DNA of 58,033 bases from Actinophytocola sp. (GTDB lineage: Bacteria; Actinomycetota; Actinomycetes; Mycobacteriales; Pseudonocardiaceae). The translations under genes were made by a program, and so were the position numbers. Of this stretch, positions 16,923 to 23,902 are shown in pieces. Every line of letters begins with the position of its first letter. The first letter of the stretch is position 1. Where the stretch lies: contig WHUD01000011.1 of NCBI GenBank assembly GCA_009377385.1, forward strand, positions 1-58,033. Reading direction: 5' to 3'. The notes under the pieces were generated by a model that was given only the letters and a program-made list of their open reading frames with translations, had not been told where the DNA came from and ran no database searches.

Positions 16923-18236
16923 ATGGCCACATCGAAGAAGGCAGCCGGAAGCGCGGGCGGCCGCAAGTCGGTCCGCAAGGTGGCGATCATCGGCGCCAAC
17001 CGCATCCCGTTCGCGCGCTCGAATGGCCCGTACGCCAAGGCGTCCAACCAGGACATGCTCTCCGCTGCGCTCGACGGCCTCGTCAGCCGGTTCGGCCTGC
17101 AAGGCGAGCGCATCGGCGAGCTCGCCGCAGGCGCCGTGCTCAAGCACTCGCGGGACTTCAACCTCGCGCGCGAGACCGTGCTCGGTAGCCAGCTCGCGGC
17201 CGAGACGCCCGCATCAGACGTCCAGATGGCTTGTGGCACCGGGCTGCAGGCGATCGTCAACGTCGCGAACAAGATCGCGCTCGGCCAGATCGACTCCGCC
17301 ATCGCGGGTGGCGTCGACACCACAAGCGACGCGCCGCTCGCCGTCAACGACGACCTGCGCAAGATCCTCGTTCAGCTCAACGCGGCCAAGACCCCCGGTA
17401 AGCGGATCAAGCTGCTTGGCAAGGTCCGGCCGGGCCACATCGTGCCGGAGATTCCCCAGAACGCCGAGCCGCGCACCGGGCTGTCGATGGGCGACCACGC
17501 GGCGTTGACCGCGAAGGCGTGGGACATCACCCGCGAGGCGCAGGACGAACTGGCCGTCGCCAGCCATCGGAATCTCGCCGCCGCCTACGAGCGGGGGTTC
17601 TTCGACGATCTGATGACGCCGTACCTGAAGCTCACCCGCGACCAGAACCTGCGTGGCGACTCGACTGTGGAGAAGCTGGCGAAGCTCAAGCCGGTCTTCG
17701 GTGGACCGGAGGGCACCATGACGGCGGCCAACTCGACGCCGCTGTCCGACGGCGCGTCGGTGGTGCTGCTCGGCACGGCGGAGTGGGCGCGGCAGCACAA
17801 GCTGCCGGTGCTCGCGTACCTGACGTACAGCCAGACCGCAGCCGTCGACTACGTGCACGGCGACGAGGGCCTGCTGATGGCGCCGACCTACGCGGTGCCG
17901 AGGATGCTGGACCAGGCCAGTCTCGGCCTCGGCGACTTCGACTACTACGAGATCCACGAGGCGTTCGCATCGCAGGTGCTCTCGACGTTGAAGGCGTGGG
18001 AGGACCCGGCGTTCGCCAAGGAGAAGCTGGGCCTCGACGCGCCGCTCGGCTCGATCGACCGCTCGAAGCTCAACGTCAACGGCTCGTCGCTGGCCGCTGG
18101 TCACCCGTTCGCCGCAACCGGCGGCCGGATCGTGGCCACGCTTGCGAAGCTGCTGAACGAGAAGGGCTCCGGCAAGGGCCTGATCTCCATCTGCGCCGCT
18201 GGCGGCCAGGGCATCACCGCGATCCTGGAGAAGTAG
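16923..18236 (+). CDS. fadA2: acetyl-CoA C-acyltransferase (thiolase, FadA2-like)
   Basis: A 437-residue thiolase that cleaves or forms 3-oxoacyl-CoA. The acyl-accepting Cys is in VQMACGTGLQA (about residue 103). The second-domain motifs are EIHEAFASQ, NVNGSSLAAGHPFAATGGR (His base) and SICAAGGQG (second Cys). The N-terminus has an Ala/Lys/Gly-rich extension before KVAIIGANRIPFARS. AGGAGG lies 8 bp upstream of the ATG. It is divergent from fabG4-htdX; together the three enzymes cover three steps of beta-oxidation or chain elongation. Confidence 0.93.
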   Translation: MATSKKAAGSAGGRKSVRKVAIIGANRIPFARSNGPYAKASNQDMLSAALDGLVSRFGLQGERIGELAAGAVLKHSRDFNLARETVLGSQLAAETPASDVQMACGTGLQAIVNVANKIALGQIDSAIAGGVDTTSDAPLAVNDDLRKILVQLNAAKTPGKRIKLLGKVRPGHIVPEIPQNAEPRTGLSMGDHAALTAKAWDITREAQDELAVASHRNLAAAYERGFFDDLMTPYLKLTRDQNLRGDSTVEKLAKLKPVFGGPEGTMTAANSTPLSDGASVVLLGTAEWARQHKLPVLAYLTYSQTAAVDYVHGDEGLLMAPTYAVPRMLDQASLGLGDFDYYEIHEAFASQVLSTLKAWEDPAFAKEKLGLDAPLGSIDRSKLNVNGSSLAAGHPFAATGGRIVATLAKLLNEKGSGKGLISICAAGGQGITAILEK

Positions 18237-18397
18237 CCGGCACTCGGCCATCACCTCGACGTACGCCGTTGGGGTGATGGCCGTTGCGCTCTCCAGGGGT
18301 TCATCGCGCGCCCCGGCCAGGTGCGGGTTATGGTCGCGGCGGTCCGAAGCCAACGGCAGGCCGCGTCATCCGCGCTGGCGCGCTGGGAGGAGAAGCC

Positions 18398-18871
18398 ATG
18401 GGGATCTTCGACATCTCGTTCAGCAAGTTCATAACGCCTGCCGTGATCAAAGTCGTCTACATCCTCCTCATGGTGGCGCTGGGACTGGCGTACGTCATCG
18501 CGGTCATCAGCGCGTTCTCCGAGGAGGCCATCGCCGGGATACTCGTGCTGGTGATCGGCCCGATCGTCGGTTTCCTGTACCTGCTGCTGATCCGGGTCCT
18601 CCTCGAAGGCATGCTCGCGGTGGTCCGCACGGCGGAGAACACCACCGAACTGCTGCGCATCCAGGGCGGTGGCGGCGGTGGTGCCGCGGCGGGTGGCCCG
18701 CCTCCGCCGCCCTTCGGCGGTCCGCCGCCCGGCCAGGCCCCGTACGGTGGTCCGCCTCCTGGCCAGCCTGGTCCGCCGCCGCACACCGGCCCGCAGCCGC
18801 AGCAACCCCCGTACGGCGGCCAGCAGCCCCCGCCGCAGACGCCGCCGCCCGGTTTCTACCCGAACCAATAG
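18398..18871 (+). CDS. DUF4282-type membrane protein with Pro/Gly-rich tail
   Basis: A 157-residue protein. Residues 1-80 contain two hydrophobic helices (VIKVVYILLMVALGLAYVIAV and AIAGILVLVIGPIVGFLYLLLI) with the pattern of DUF4282 proteins. Residues ~95-157 are a low-complexity Pro/Gly/Gln tail (PPPPFGGPPPGQAPYGG type), presumably cytoplasmic and flexible. ATG 18398 has GGGAGGAG upstream, so the longer open frame is ignored. Function unknown; no operon partner is evident. Confidence 0.75.
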   Translation: MGIFDISFSKFITPAVIKVVYILLMVALGLAYVIAVISAFSEEAIAGILVLVIGPIVGFLYLLLIRVLLEGMLAVVRTAENTTELLRIQGGGGGGAAAGGPPPPPFGGPPPGQAPYGGPPPGQPGPPPHTGPQPQQPPYGGQQPPPQTPPPGFYPNQ

Positions 18872-18872
18872 C

Positions 18873-18956
18873 GTCGTGTCCCCCGCTCCGGACGTCGTGT
18901 TCGCCGTTCCGGACGTCGTGTTCGCCGTTCCGGACGTCGTGTTGCGCTTTCGGCCC
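18873..18956. repeat. 21-bp tandem repeat block A1 (four units)
   Basis: Four head-to-tail 21-bp units of the type GTCGTGTTCGCCGTTCCGGAC; units 2 and 3 are identical and units 1 and 4 degenerate. It starts at the stop codon of the DUF4282 gene. The same unit, in inverse orientation, recurs at 22233-22358. Confidence 0.8.
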
Positions 18957-19013
18957 TCCGTGTCAGCCAACTGAGCCGCGCCGGTCTCATTCCCCGAAGG
19001 AGTTTCAGCTCAG

Positions 19014-19081
19014 GGAAAAACCCTGACGCTTTTGTCGGTGGTTGTCCTTAGCATGGCTTAGGCGTCAGTGGGAGTGACGCC
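19014..19081. promoter_or_regulatory. leader of the DrrAB-type transporter with two small dyads
   Basis: A TCAGGG-AAAAA-CCCTGA hairpin (~19012-19026) followed by TTTT may be a weak transcript end. A perfect dyad GGCGTCA / TGACGCC (19061-19067, 19075-19081) lies ~95 bp before the ABC ATPase gene and could be an operator. No gene was seen between 18957 and 19173. Confidence 0.3.
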
Positions 19082-19173
19082 GTATTTCGACACTGGTCGT
19101 TCGGCGCCCTGCTGTATGTCGCCCGGCGAACGGCTGCCATGAGCGCGGATTCGCGCTCGTTTCGGAGGGAAAC

Positions 19174-20157
19174 ATGGGATCTGGCTTCAATGGTGTCGCC
19201 GTGCGCGCAGAGGGGTTAGTCAAGTCGTTCGGCTCGACTCGCGCGCTCAACGGCGTCGACCTGGAAATACCGACCGGTCAGGTGCTGGGGCTGCTCGGCC
19301 CGAACGGCGCTGGCAAGACGACGACGGTGCGCATCCTGACGACGTTGCTCAAGCCGGACTCCGGCAGCGCCATGGTCGCTGGGCATGACGCGCTGGCCGA
19401 CCCGGAGGCGGTGCGCCGCTCGATCGGGCTGTCCGGGCAGTACGCGGCGGTGGACGAGAACCTCACCGGGTTCGAGAACCTCTACATGGTCGCGCGGCTG
19501 TACGGCATGAGTCGCTCGCAGTCCCGCGCCCGTGCCCGTGATCTGCTGGAACGGTTCCGGCTGACCGAGGACGGCGACCGGCCGTCGAAGGAGTACTCGG
19601 GCGGAATGCGACGTCGGCTCGACCTCGCGGGCGCGCTTGTTGCGCGGCCGATCGTCGTGGTGCTGGACGAGCCGACCACCGGCCTTGACCCGCGCGGCAG
19701 GATGGACACCTGGGAGATCATCTCGGAGCTGGTCGACGACGGCACCACCGTTCTGCTCACCACACAATACCTGGAGGAGGCCGACCAGCTCGCCGACTCC
19801 ATCGTCGTCATCGACAAGGGCAAAGTCATCGCGCGCGGCTCAGCGGACGAGCTGAAGAACCAGGTCGGCGGCGAGCGGCTGGAGCTCATCGTCGCAGACC
19901 CGACCGACTTGCCAGCCACCGCGCGGGTGCTAGCCGAGGTCGGATCGGGCCACCCGTCAACGGACGAGCACACCCGCAAGGCCGACGTCTTCGTGGACGC
20001 CGGGCCGAAGGCGCTGATCGAGGCGCTGCGCAGGCTGGACGCGGAGAGCATCCTCGTCTCCGACGTCGCACTGCACCGGCCGACGCTGGACGACGTCTTC
20101 CTCGCGCTCACCGGACACGCCGCCGAGGAGCCGGTCGAGCAGAAGGGAGCGGCATGA
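19174..20157 (+). CDS. DrrA-type ABC exporter ATP-binding protein
   Basis: A 327-residue ATPase of the daunorubicin-resistance (DrrA) family. Walker A is GPNGAGKTTTVR, the signature YSGGMRRRLDLAGAL, Walker B IVVVLDEPTTGLDPRG, and the switch region TTQYLEEADQL. The C-terminal ~90 residues are the DrrA-type extension ending in PTLDDVFLALTG. It powers export of a drug or lipid with the permease whose start overlaps its stop (ATGA at 20154-20157). Such systems export antibiotics or cell-envelope lipids; the substrate is not evident. Confidence 0.92.
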   Translation: MGSGFNGVAVRAEGLVKSFGSTRALNGVDLEIPTGQVLGLLGPNGAGKTTTVRILTTLLKPDSGSAMVAGHDALADPEAVRRSIGLSGQYAAVDENLTGFENLYMVARLYGMSRSQSRARARDLLERFRLTEDGDRPSKEYSGGMRRRLDLAGALVARPIVVVLDEPTTGLDPRGRMDTWEIISELVDDGTTVLLTTQYLEEADQLADSIVVIDKGKVIARGSADELKNQVGGERLELIVADPTDLPATARVLAEVGSGHPSTDEHTRKADVFVDAGPKALIEALRRLDAESILVSDVALHRPTLDDVFLALTGHAAEEPVEQKGAA

Positions 20158-20993
20158 CGGCGATCACACTCGCGCCACCGCAGGGCGGATTCGGCGGCGC
20201 CATCGCGCGCAACTTCCGCGACGGCGGCGTCGTCACCTGGCGCAATCTGATGAACGTCCGGCGCAACCCTGAGCTGCTGCTCGGCGCGACGATCCAGCCG
20301 ATCATGTTCGTGCTGCTGTTCGCGTACGTCTTCGGCGGCAGCTTCGGTGGCGCGCCGTACCGGGAGTTCCTGATGGGCGGCATCTTCGCGCAGACGGTGG
20401 CGTTCAACTCGGCGTTCACCACCATCGGGATGGCCAACGACCTGCAGAAGGGCGTCATCGACCGGTTCCGGTCGCTGCCGATGTCGCGAATGGCGGTGCT
20501 GCTCGGCCGCACCACGGCGGACATGGCCGTCAATGCGCTCGGACTCGTCGTGATGTCGCTGTGCGGGCTGATCGTCGGCTGGCGGATTCGCGGCAGCTTC
20601 GGTGACGCGGTGCTCGGCTTCGCGGTGCTGCTGCTGTTCGGGTTCGTGATGTCGTGGATCGGCGCGCTGGTGGGGATGCTGGCAGGCAAGGTCGAGGTGG
20701 CGCAGAGCGCGGGGTTCATCTGGATGTTCCCTGTCACGTTCATCTCGTCCGCGTTCGTGGTGCAGACGACGCTTCCAGGTCCACTTCGGACGTTCGCCGA
20801 GTGGAATCCGGTGACGGCGGTGGCCGACTCGGCCCGCAGCCTGTTCGGCAACCCGCCATTGCCCGGCTTCGAGCGCCCAGACGGCTGGCCCACCGACAAC
20901 GCGACGCTGTACGCGATCCTGTGCTGCATCGCGATCTTCGTGATCTTCGCGCCACTCGCCGTTGCGAAGTACCGCAAGGTCGCGAGTAAGTAG
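20154..20993 (+). CDS. DrrB-type ABC-2 permease
   Basis: A 279-residue membrane protein of the ABC-2 family. NVRRNPELLLGATIQPIMFVLLFAYVFGG is the usual first helix region, followed by five more hydrophobic segments and the DrrB-type FIWMFPVTFISSAFV motif. It forms the channel partner of the preceding ATPase, with which it is translationally coupled. No self-resistance or biosynthetic gene lies near, so a housekeeping lipid or toxin export role is as likely as antibiotic resistance. Confidence 0.92.
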   Translation: MTAITLAPPQGGFGGAIARNFRDGGVVTWRNLMNVRRNPELLLGATIQPIMFVLLFAYVFGGSFGGAPYREFLMGGIFAQTVAFNSAFTTIGMANDLQKGVIDRFRSLPMSRMAVLLGRTTADMAVNALGLVVMSLCGLIVGWRIRGSFGDAVLGFAVLLLFGFVMSWIGALVGMLAGKVEVAQSAGFIWMFPVTFISSAFVVQTTLPGPLRTFAEWNPVTAVADSARSLFGNPPLPGFERPDGWPTDNATLYAILCCIAIFVIFAPLAVAKYRKVASK

Positions 20994-21110
20994 GACGAAA
21001 CGGGGTGTCGCAGCGGGGTGTGGTCGTATGGCCGCACCCCGCTCTTCGTTTGTCTGCCGTCGTCTAGCGCTGCGCGTAGACCACGCTAGAAGACGATCGC
21101 CCGTGCCCTC

Positions 21111-21220
21111 CGCGAGTCGCACCTTCGTCGGGCGCGAGTCGCACCTTTGTCGGCGCAAGTTCCACCTCCGCGGACGCGAGTCCTCCGTTGCGGTGCCGCG
21201 AGTCCCGCGTTCCTGTTCGG
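21111..21220. repeat. 21-22-bp tandem repeat block B (five degenerate units)
   Basis: Five degenerate units each starting CGCGAGTC or close to it (CGCGAGTCGCACCTTCGTCG, then GCGCGAGTCGCACCTTTGTC and so on) lie between the exporter and the tipA-like gene. The family differs in sequence from the A blocks but has the same period. No gene is seen in 20994-21330. Confidence 0.6.
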
Positions 21221-21334
21221 TGAGTTCTGAGATCTGGGGCCGTGTGTTCGTAGCGCGGTATTCCATTTTCTTGTTCTTGAGCTAGAAAGCTGTAGACGTC
21301 GCCAGAAAGCCCTAGCGAGGCCGAGAATCCGCGC

Positions 21335-21365
21335 TTGACCTTGGCGTAACGTCAACTTCTACCGT
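21335..21365 (+). promoter_or_regulatory. MerR-type promoter of the tipA-like gene
   Basis: A TTGACC -35-like box and a TACCGT -10-like box lie 19 bp apart, with the dyad TTGAC / GTCAA in the spacer. The overlong spacer with a central dyad is the hallmark of promoters activated by MerR-family proteins, so the gene is probably autoregulated. Confidence 0.5.
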
Positions 21366-21367
21366 GA

Positions 21368-22162
21368 TTGTCACCGACGCCACAGGGGAAGGAGGACGTT
21401 GGGGCTACCCAGGAGTGGTCGATCCAGGAAATCGCGCGCGTGGCGGGCACGACCAGTCGCACGTTGCGGCACTACGACGACGTGGGGCTGCTCGCGCCCA
21501 GCCGGGTCGGTAACAACGGGTACCGCTACTACGACCAACAATGCCTCGTACGGCTACAGCGCATCCTGCTGTTGCGGGAGCTAGGCCTCTGCCTGCCCGT
21601 CATCGCGGATGTCCTCGACGGCGAGCGCGACAGCGCCGCCGCGCTGGGCGTGCACCTGGAGTGGCTGCGCCAGGAGCGCGACCGCATCGAGCGGCAGATC
21701 GCGTCGGTGACCACGACCCTGCGCAAGTTGGAAGGAGGTGAACAGATCATGGCAACTGAAGCATTCGACGGCTTCGATCACACCCAGTACAAGGACGAGG
21801 TGATCGAGCGCTGGGGCAAGGGAGCCTGGGAGCGCGGCGACAACTGGTGGCGCTCGCTGTCCGATGAGGACAAACGCGAGTTCCAGCGGCGGCAGCACGA
21901 CATCGCCGCCGACTTCGCTGAGGCGCGTAAGCAAGGCAAGCCCGCCGACAGCGACGACGTTCAGGCGATCGTCCAGCGTCAGTACGACTGGGTCACGGTC
22001 GCCTGGCAAAGCAAGCGTCCGACGGCGGACGAGTTCGCCGGACTCGGTCAGATGTACGTCGATGACCCGAGATTCACGGCGAAATACGACCGCCACGGCG
22101 AGGGCACGGCTGCGTTCATCCGAGACGCCATGGCCGCTTATGCCGAGCGCACCCTGCGCTAG
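21368..22162 (+). CDS. tipA: MerR family regulator with TipAS antibiotic-recognition domain
   Basis: About 264 residues from the TTG at 21368. The MerR helix-turn-helix is at ~18-85 (WSIQEIARVAGTTSRTLRHY, GYRYYDQQCLVRLQRI), then a long dimerisation helix, then a TipAS domain (~140-262: ERWGKGAWERGDNWW, GQMYVDDPRFTAKYDRHGEGTAAFIRDAMAAYA). TipA proteins bind thiopeptides and activate transcription. The N-terminal start is uncertain: a good AAGGAGG at 21389-21395 leads to a TTG in another frame, and TTG 21368 overlaps the predicted promoter. An internal ATG at 21749 has a perfect ribosome-binding site, so a free TipAS form is likely, as in Streptomyces tipA. Confidence 0.85.
   Translation: MSPTPQGKEDVGATQEWSIQEIARVAGTTSRTLRHYDDVGLLAPSRVGNNGYRYYDQQCLVRLQRILLLRELGLCLPVIADVLDGERDSAAALGVHLEWLRQERDRIERQIASVTTTLRKLEGGEQIMATEAFDGFDHTQYKDEVIERWGKGAWERGDNWWRSLSDEDKREFQRRQHDIAADFAEARKQGKPADSDDVQAIVQRQYDWVTVAWQSKRPTADEFAGLGQMYVDDPRFTAKYDRHGEGTAAFIRDAMAAYAERTLR
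21732..21751 (+). promoter_or_regulatory. internal ribosome-binding site and start for a TipAS short form
   Basis: AAGGAGGTGA, a perfect anti-SD complement, lies 7 bp before an in-frame ATG (21749-21751) inside the tipA-like gene. Translation from here gives a 137-residue ligand-binding domain without the DNA-binding part. Confidence 0.7.
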
Positions 22163-22232
22163 CTCGCCAGGCGTGCGCCTGTCGTCAGCCACACCGGCCG
22201 GAGCCGCGGATCCGGCCGGACCGCGCCGAACG

Positions 22233-22358
22233 ACGAACACGACGTCGGGAGCGGGGGACACGGTGCACGGAGCGGCGAACACGGCGTCGGGAACGGGGGA
22301 CACGGCGCACGGAGCGACGAACACGGCGCACGGAGCGGGGGACACGACGCAACGGTGC
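22233..22358. repeat. 21-bp tandem repeat block A2 (six units)
   Basis: Six head-to-tail 21-bp units such as GGGGACACGGCGCACGGAGCG and ACGAACACGACGTCGGGAGCG. The reverse complement of the unit matches the block at 18873-18956. Units alternate between GGGGACAC and RCGAACAC starts. The block fills the gap between tipA and the AAA ATPase gene. Confidence 0.8.
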
Positions 22359-22429
22359 CCGCGACACGCGCGTAGCGGAATATGCCGGAATATCGGGCTG
22401 GTGCTAGAAACGTCGATACCGTGCTAGGC

Positions 22430-23626
22430 ATGGATCCGGTACGGAACCCGTTCGCGCCAGGTGCTGGCCAGCGCCCGCCGGAGCTGGCTGGCAGGGAGAA
22501 GGAGCTGAAAGCCTTCGACGTCGTGCTGGAACGGGTCGCGCGCGGCAGACCGGAGCGCAGCCTTGTCCTCACCGGACTACGCGGCGTCGGCAAGACGGTG
22601 CTGCTCGGCGAACTCCGGTCGATGGCGATGCGCCGCCGCTGGGGTACGGGCAAGATCGAGGCGCGTCCGGACGCCGAACTGCGCAAACCGCTGTCCGCCG
22701 CGCTCCATCGGGCGATCCGCGACCTCGCCGTGCGGCACCGCGCGCCGGACCGCGTCGAGGAGGTCCTCGGCGTGCTCAAGGCGTTCGCGCTGCGCGCCAA
22801 CCGATCGGACGCCAAGCTGCGCGACCGCTGGCAGCCGGGCATCGACGTGCCAGCCGCGCAGGGCCGCGCTGACTCCGGCGACATCGAGATCGACCTCGTG
22901 GAGCTGTTCACCGACGTCGCGGAGCTGGCCGCCGACGTCGGCACCGGCGTCGCGCTGCTGATCGACGAGATGCAGGACATCCGCCCGGACGACGTCTCCG
23001 CGCTGTGCGCGGCCTGCCACGAGCTGTCGCAGTCCGGTGCGCCGCTTGTCGTGGTTGGCGCCGGACTGCCGCACGTGCCTGCGGTGCTGTCGGCGTCGAA
23101 GTCGTACTCGGAGCGGCTGTTCCGCTACGCGCGCATCGACCGACTGGACCGCGAGCACGCCGACGTCGCTGTCCTCGCGCCGATCGAGCGGGAGGACACC
23201 GGCATCGAGCCGGAAGCACTGGACGCGTTGTTCGACGTTTCGGGTGGCTACCCGTACTTCATTCAGGCGTACGGCAAAGCTGCGTGGGACGCCGCGCCCG
23301 CCGATCCGATCACGCACGAGGACGTCAAGGTCGCCGCGCCAGAGGCGGAGGCGGAGCTGGCGGTCGGCTTCTTCGGCTCCCGCTACGAGCGCGCGACGCC
23401 CGCCGAGCGCGAGTACCTCGTCGCGATGGCCGAGCTGACCCACGGCCGCGACGAACCGGCAGGCAGTTCCGACGTCGCCGTGTACCTCGGGCGCAAACCG
23501 TCCTCGCTCTCGCCAGCGCGTGACAGTCTGATGAAGAAAGGCCTTGTGTATTCAGCCGAACGGGGTCAGATCGCGTTCACCGTGCCGCACTTCGGCCACT
23601 ACCTGTTGGGCAAGCGGGAAGACTAA
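22430..23626 (+). CDS. AAA-type ATP-binding protein (archaeal-type ATPase-like)
   Basis: About 398 residues. It begins NPFAPGAGQRPPELAGREKEL, the usual opening of this ATPase group. Walker A is LTGLRGVGKTVLL (~50), Walker B GVALLIDEMQDI (~185), followed by a sensor-like VVVGAGLPHVP. The C-terminal ~100 residues look like a winged helix (AVYLGRKPSSLSPARDSLMKKGLVY). The group resembles Orc1/Cdc6 and STAND ATPases; the role is unknown. ATG 22430 is chosen by alignment to the common N-terminus, but no good ribosome-binding site precedes it, so the mRNA may be leaderless; ATG 22382 is an alternative. Confidence 0.8.
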   Translation: MDPVRNPFAPGAGQRPPELAGREKELKAFDVVLERVARGRPERSLVLTGLRGVGKTVLLGELRSMAMRRRWGTGKIEARPDAELRKPLSAALHRAIRDLAVRHRAPDRVEEVLGVLKAFALRANRSDAKLRDRWQPGIDVPAAQGRADSGDIEIDLVELFTDVAELAADVGTGVALLIDEMQDIRPDDVSALCAACHELSQSGAPLVVVGAGLPHVPAVLSASKSYSERLFRYARIDRLDREHADVAVLAPIEREDTGIEPEALDALFDVSGGYPYFIQAYGKAAWDAAPADPITHEDVKVAAPEAEAELAVGFFGSRYERATPAEREYLVAMAELTHGRDEPAGSSDVAVYLGRKPSSLSPARDSLMKKGLVYSAERGQIAFTVPHFGHYLLGKRED

Positions 23627-23737
23627 ATCTGGACATACATCTGAAAGCGGGCCATGATACCAGTGCGAAGTAGTGAGCCAGGACACAATTGGGTGAAGGT
23701 GTAACGCTGACAGGAAGGCTGTCGATACTCCAGATGA

Positions 23738-23784
23738 CCCCGTGGTGCTGGCGGACCCCCGACCTGGCAGCATCACGGGGTTTT
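23738..23784 (+). terminator. rho-independent terminator in a 276-bp gap
   Basis: A 13-bp stem with one G-U pair (CCCCGTGGTGCTG / CAGCATCACGGGG), a 17-nt loop and TTTT. It lies 111 bp after the ATPase stop and ~120 bp before the hydrolase start. It may end the ATPase transcript or be an attenuator in the hydrolase leader. A small GACAG/CTGTC hairpin lies just upstream. Confidence 0.7.
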
Positions 23785-23902
23785 CCAATGTCTTACCGCC
23801 TGGGATTCATGCGTACCCCGAGGGTTCGCGATCTTGGCGCGCGGTACACAATTCGGTACCGAGAGTCACCGCCCGCGCCCCTTCGACGAATCCAGGACTC
23901 CC

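Noticed and set aside
18873-22358. A CRISPR array in the 21-bp repeat blocks
   Set aside because: Units are contiguous without unique spacers and no cas gene is present.
19174-23626. An antibiotic biosynthetic cluster around the DrrAB and TipA-type genes
   Set aside because: No biosynthetic enzyme lies between or beside them; exporter and regulator alone do not make a cluster.
23640-23784. A 6C-type small RNA or a c-di-AMP riboswitch
   Set aside because: Only one run of five C was seen, and the conserved riboswitch cores could not be matched. A covariance search would decide.
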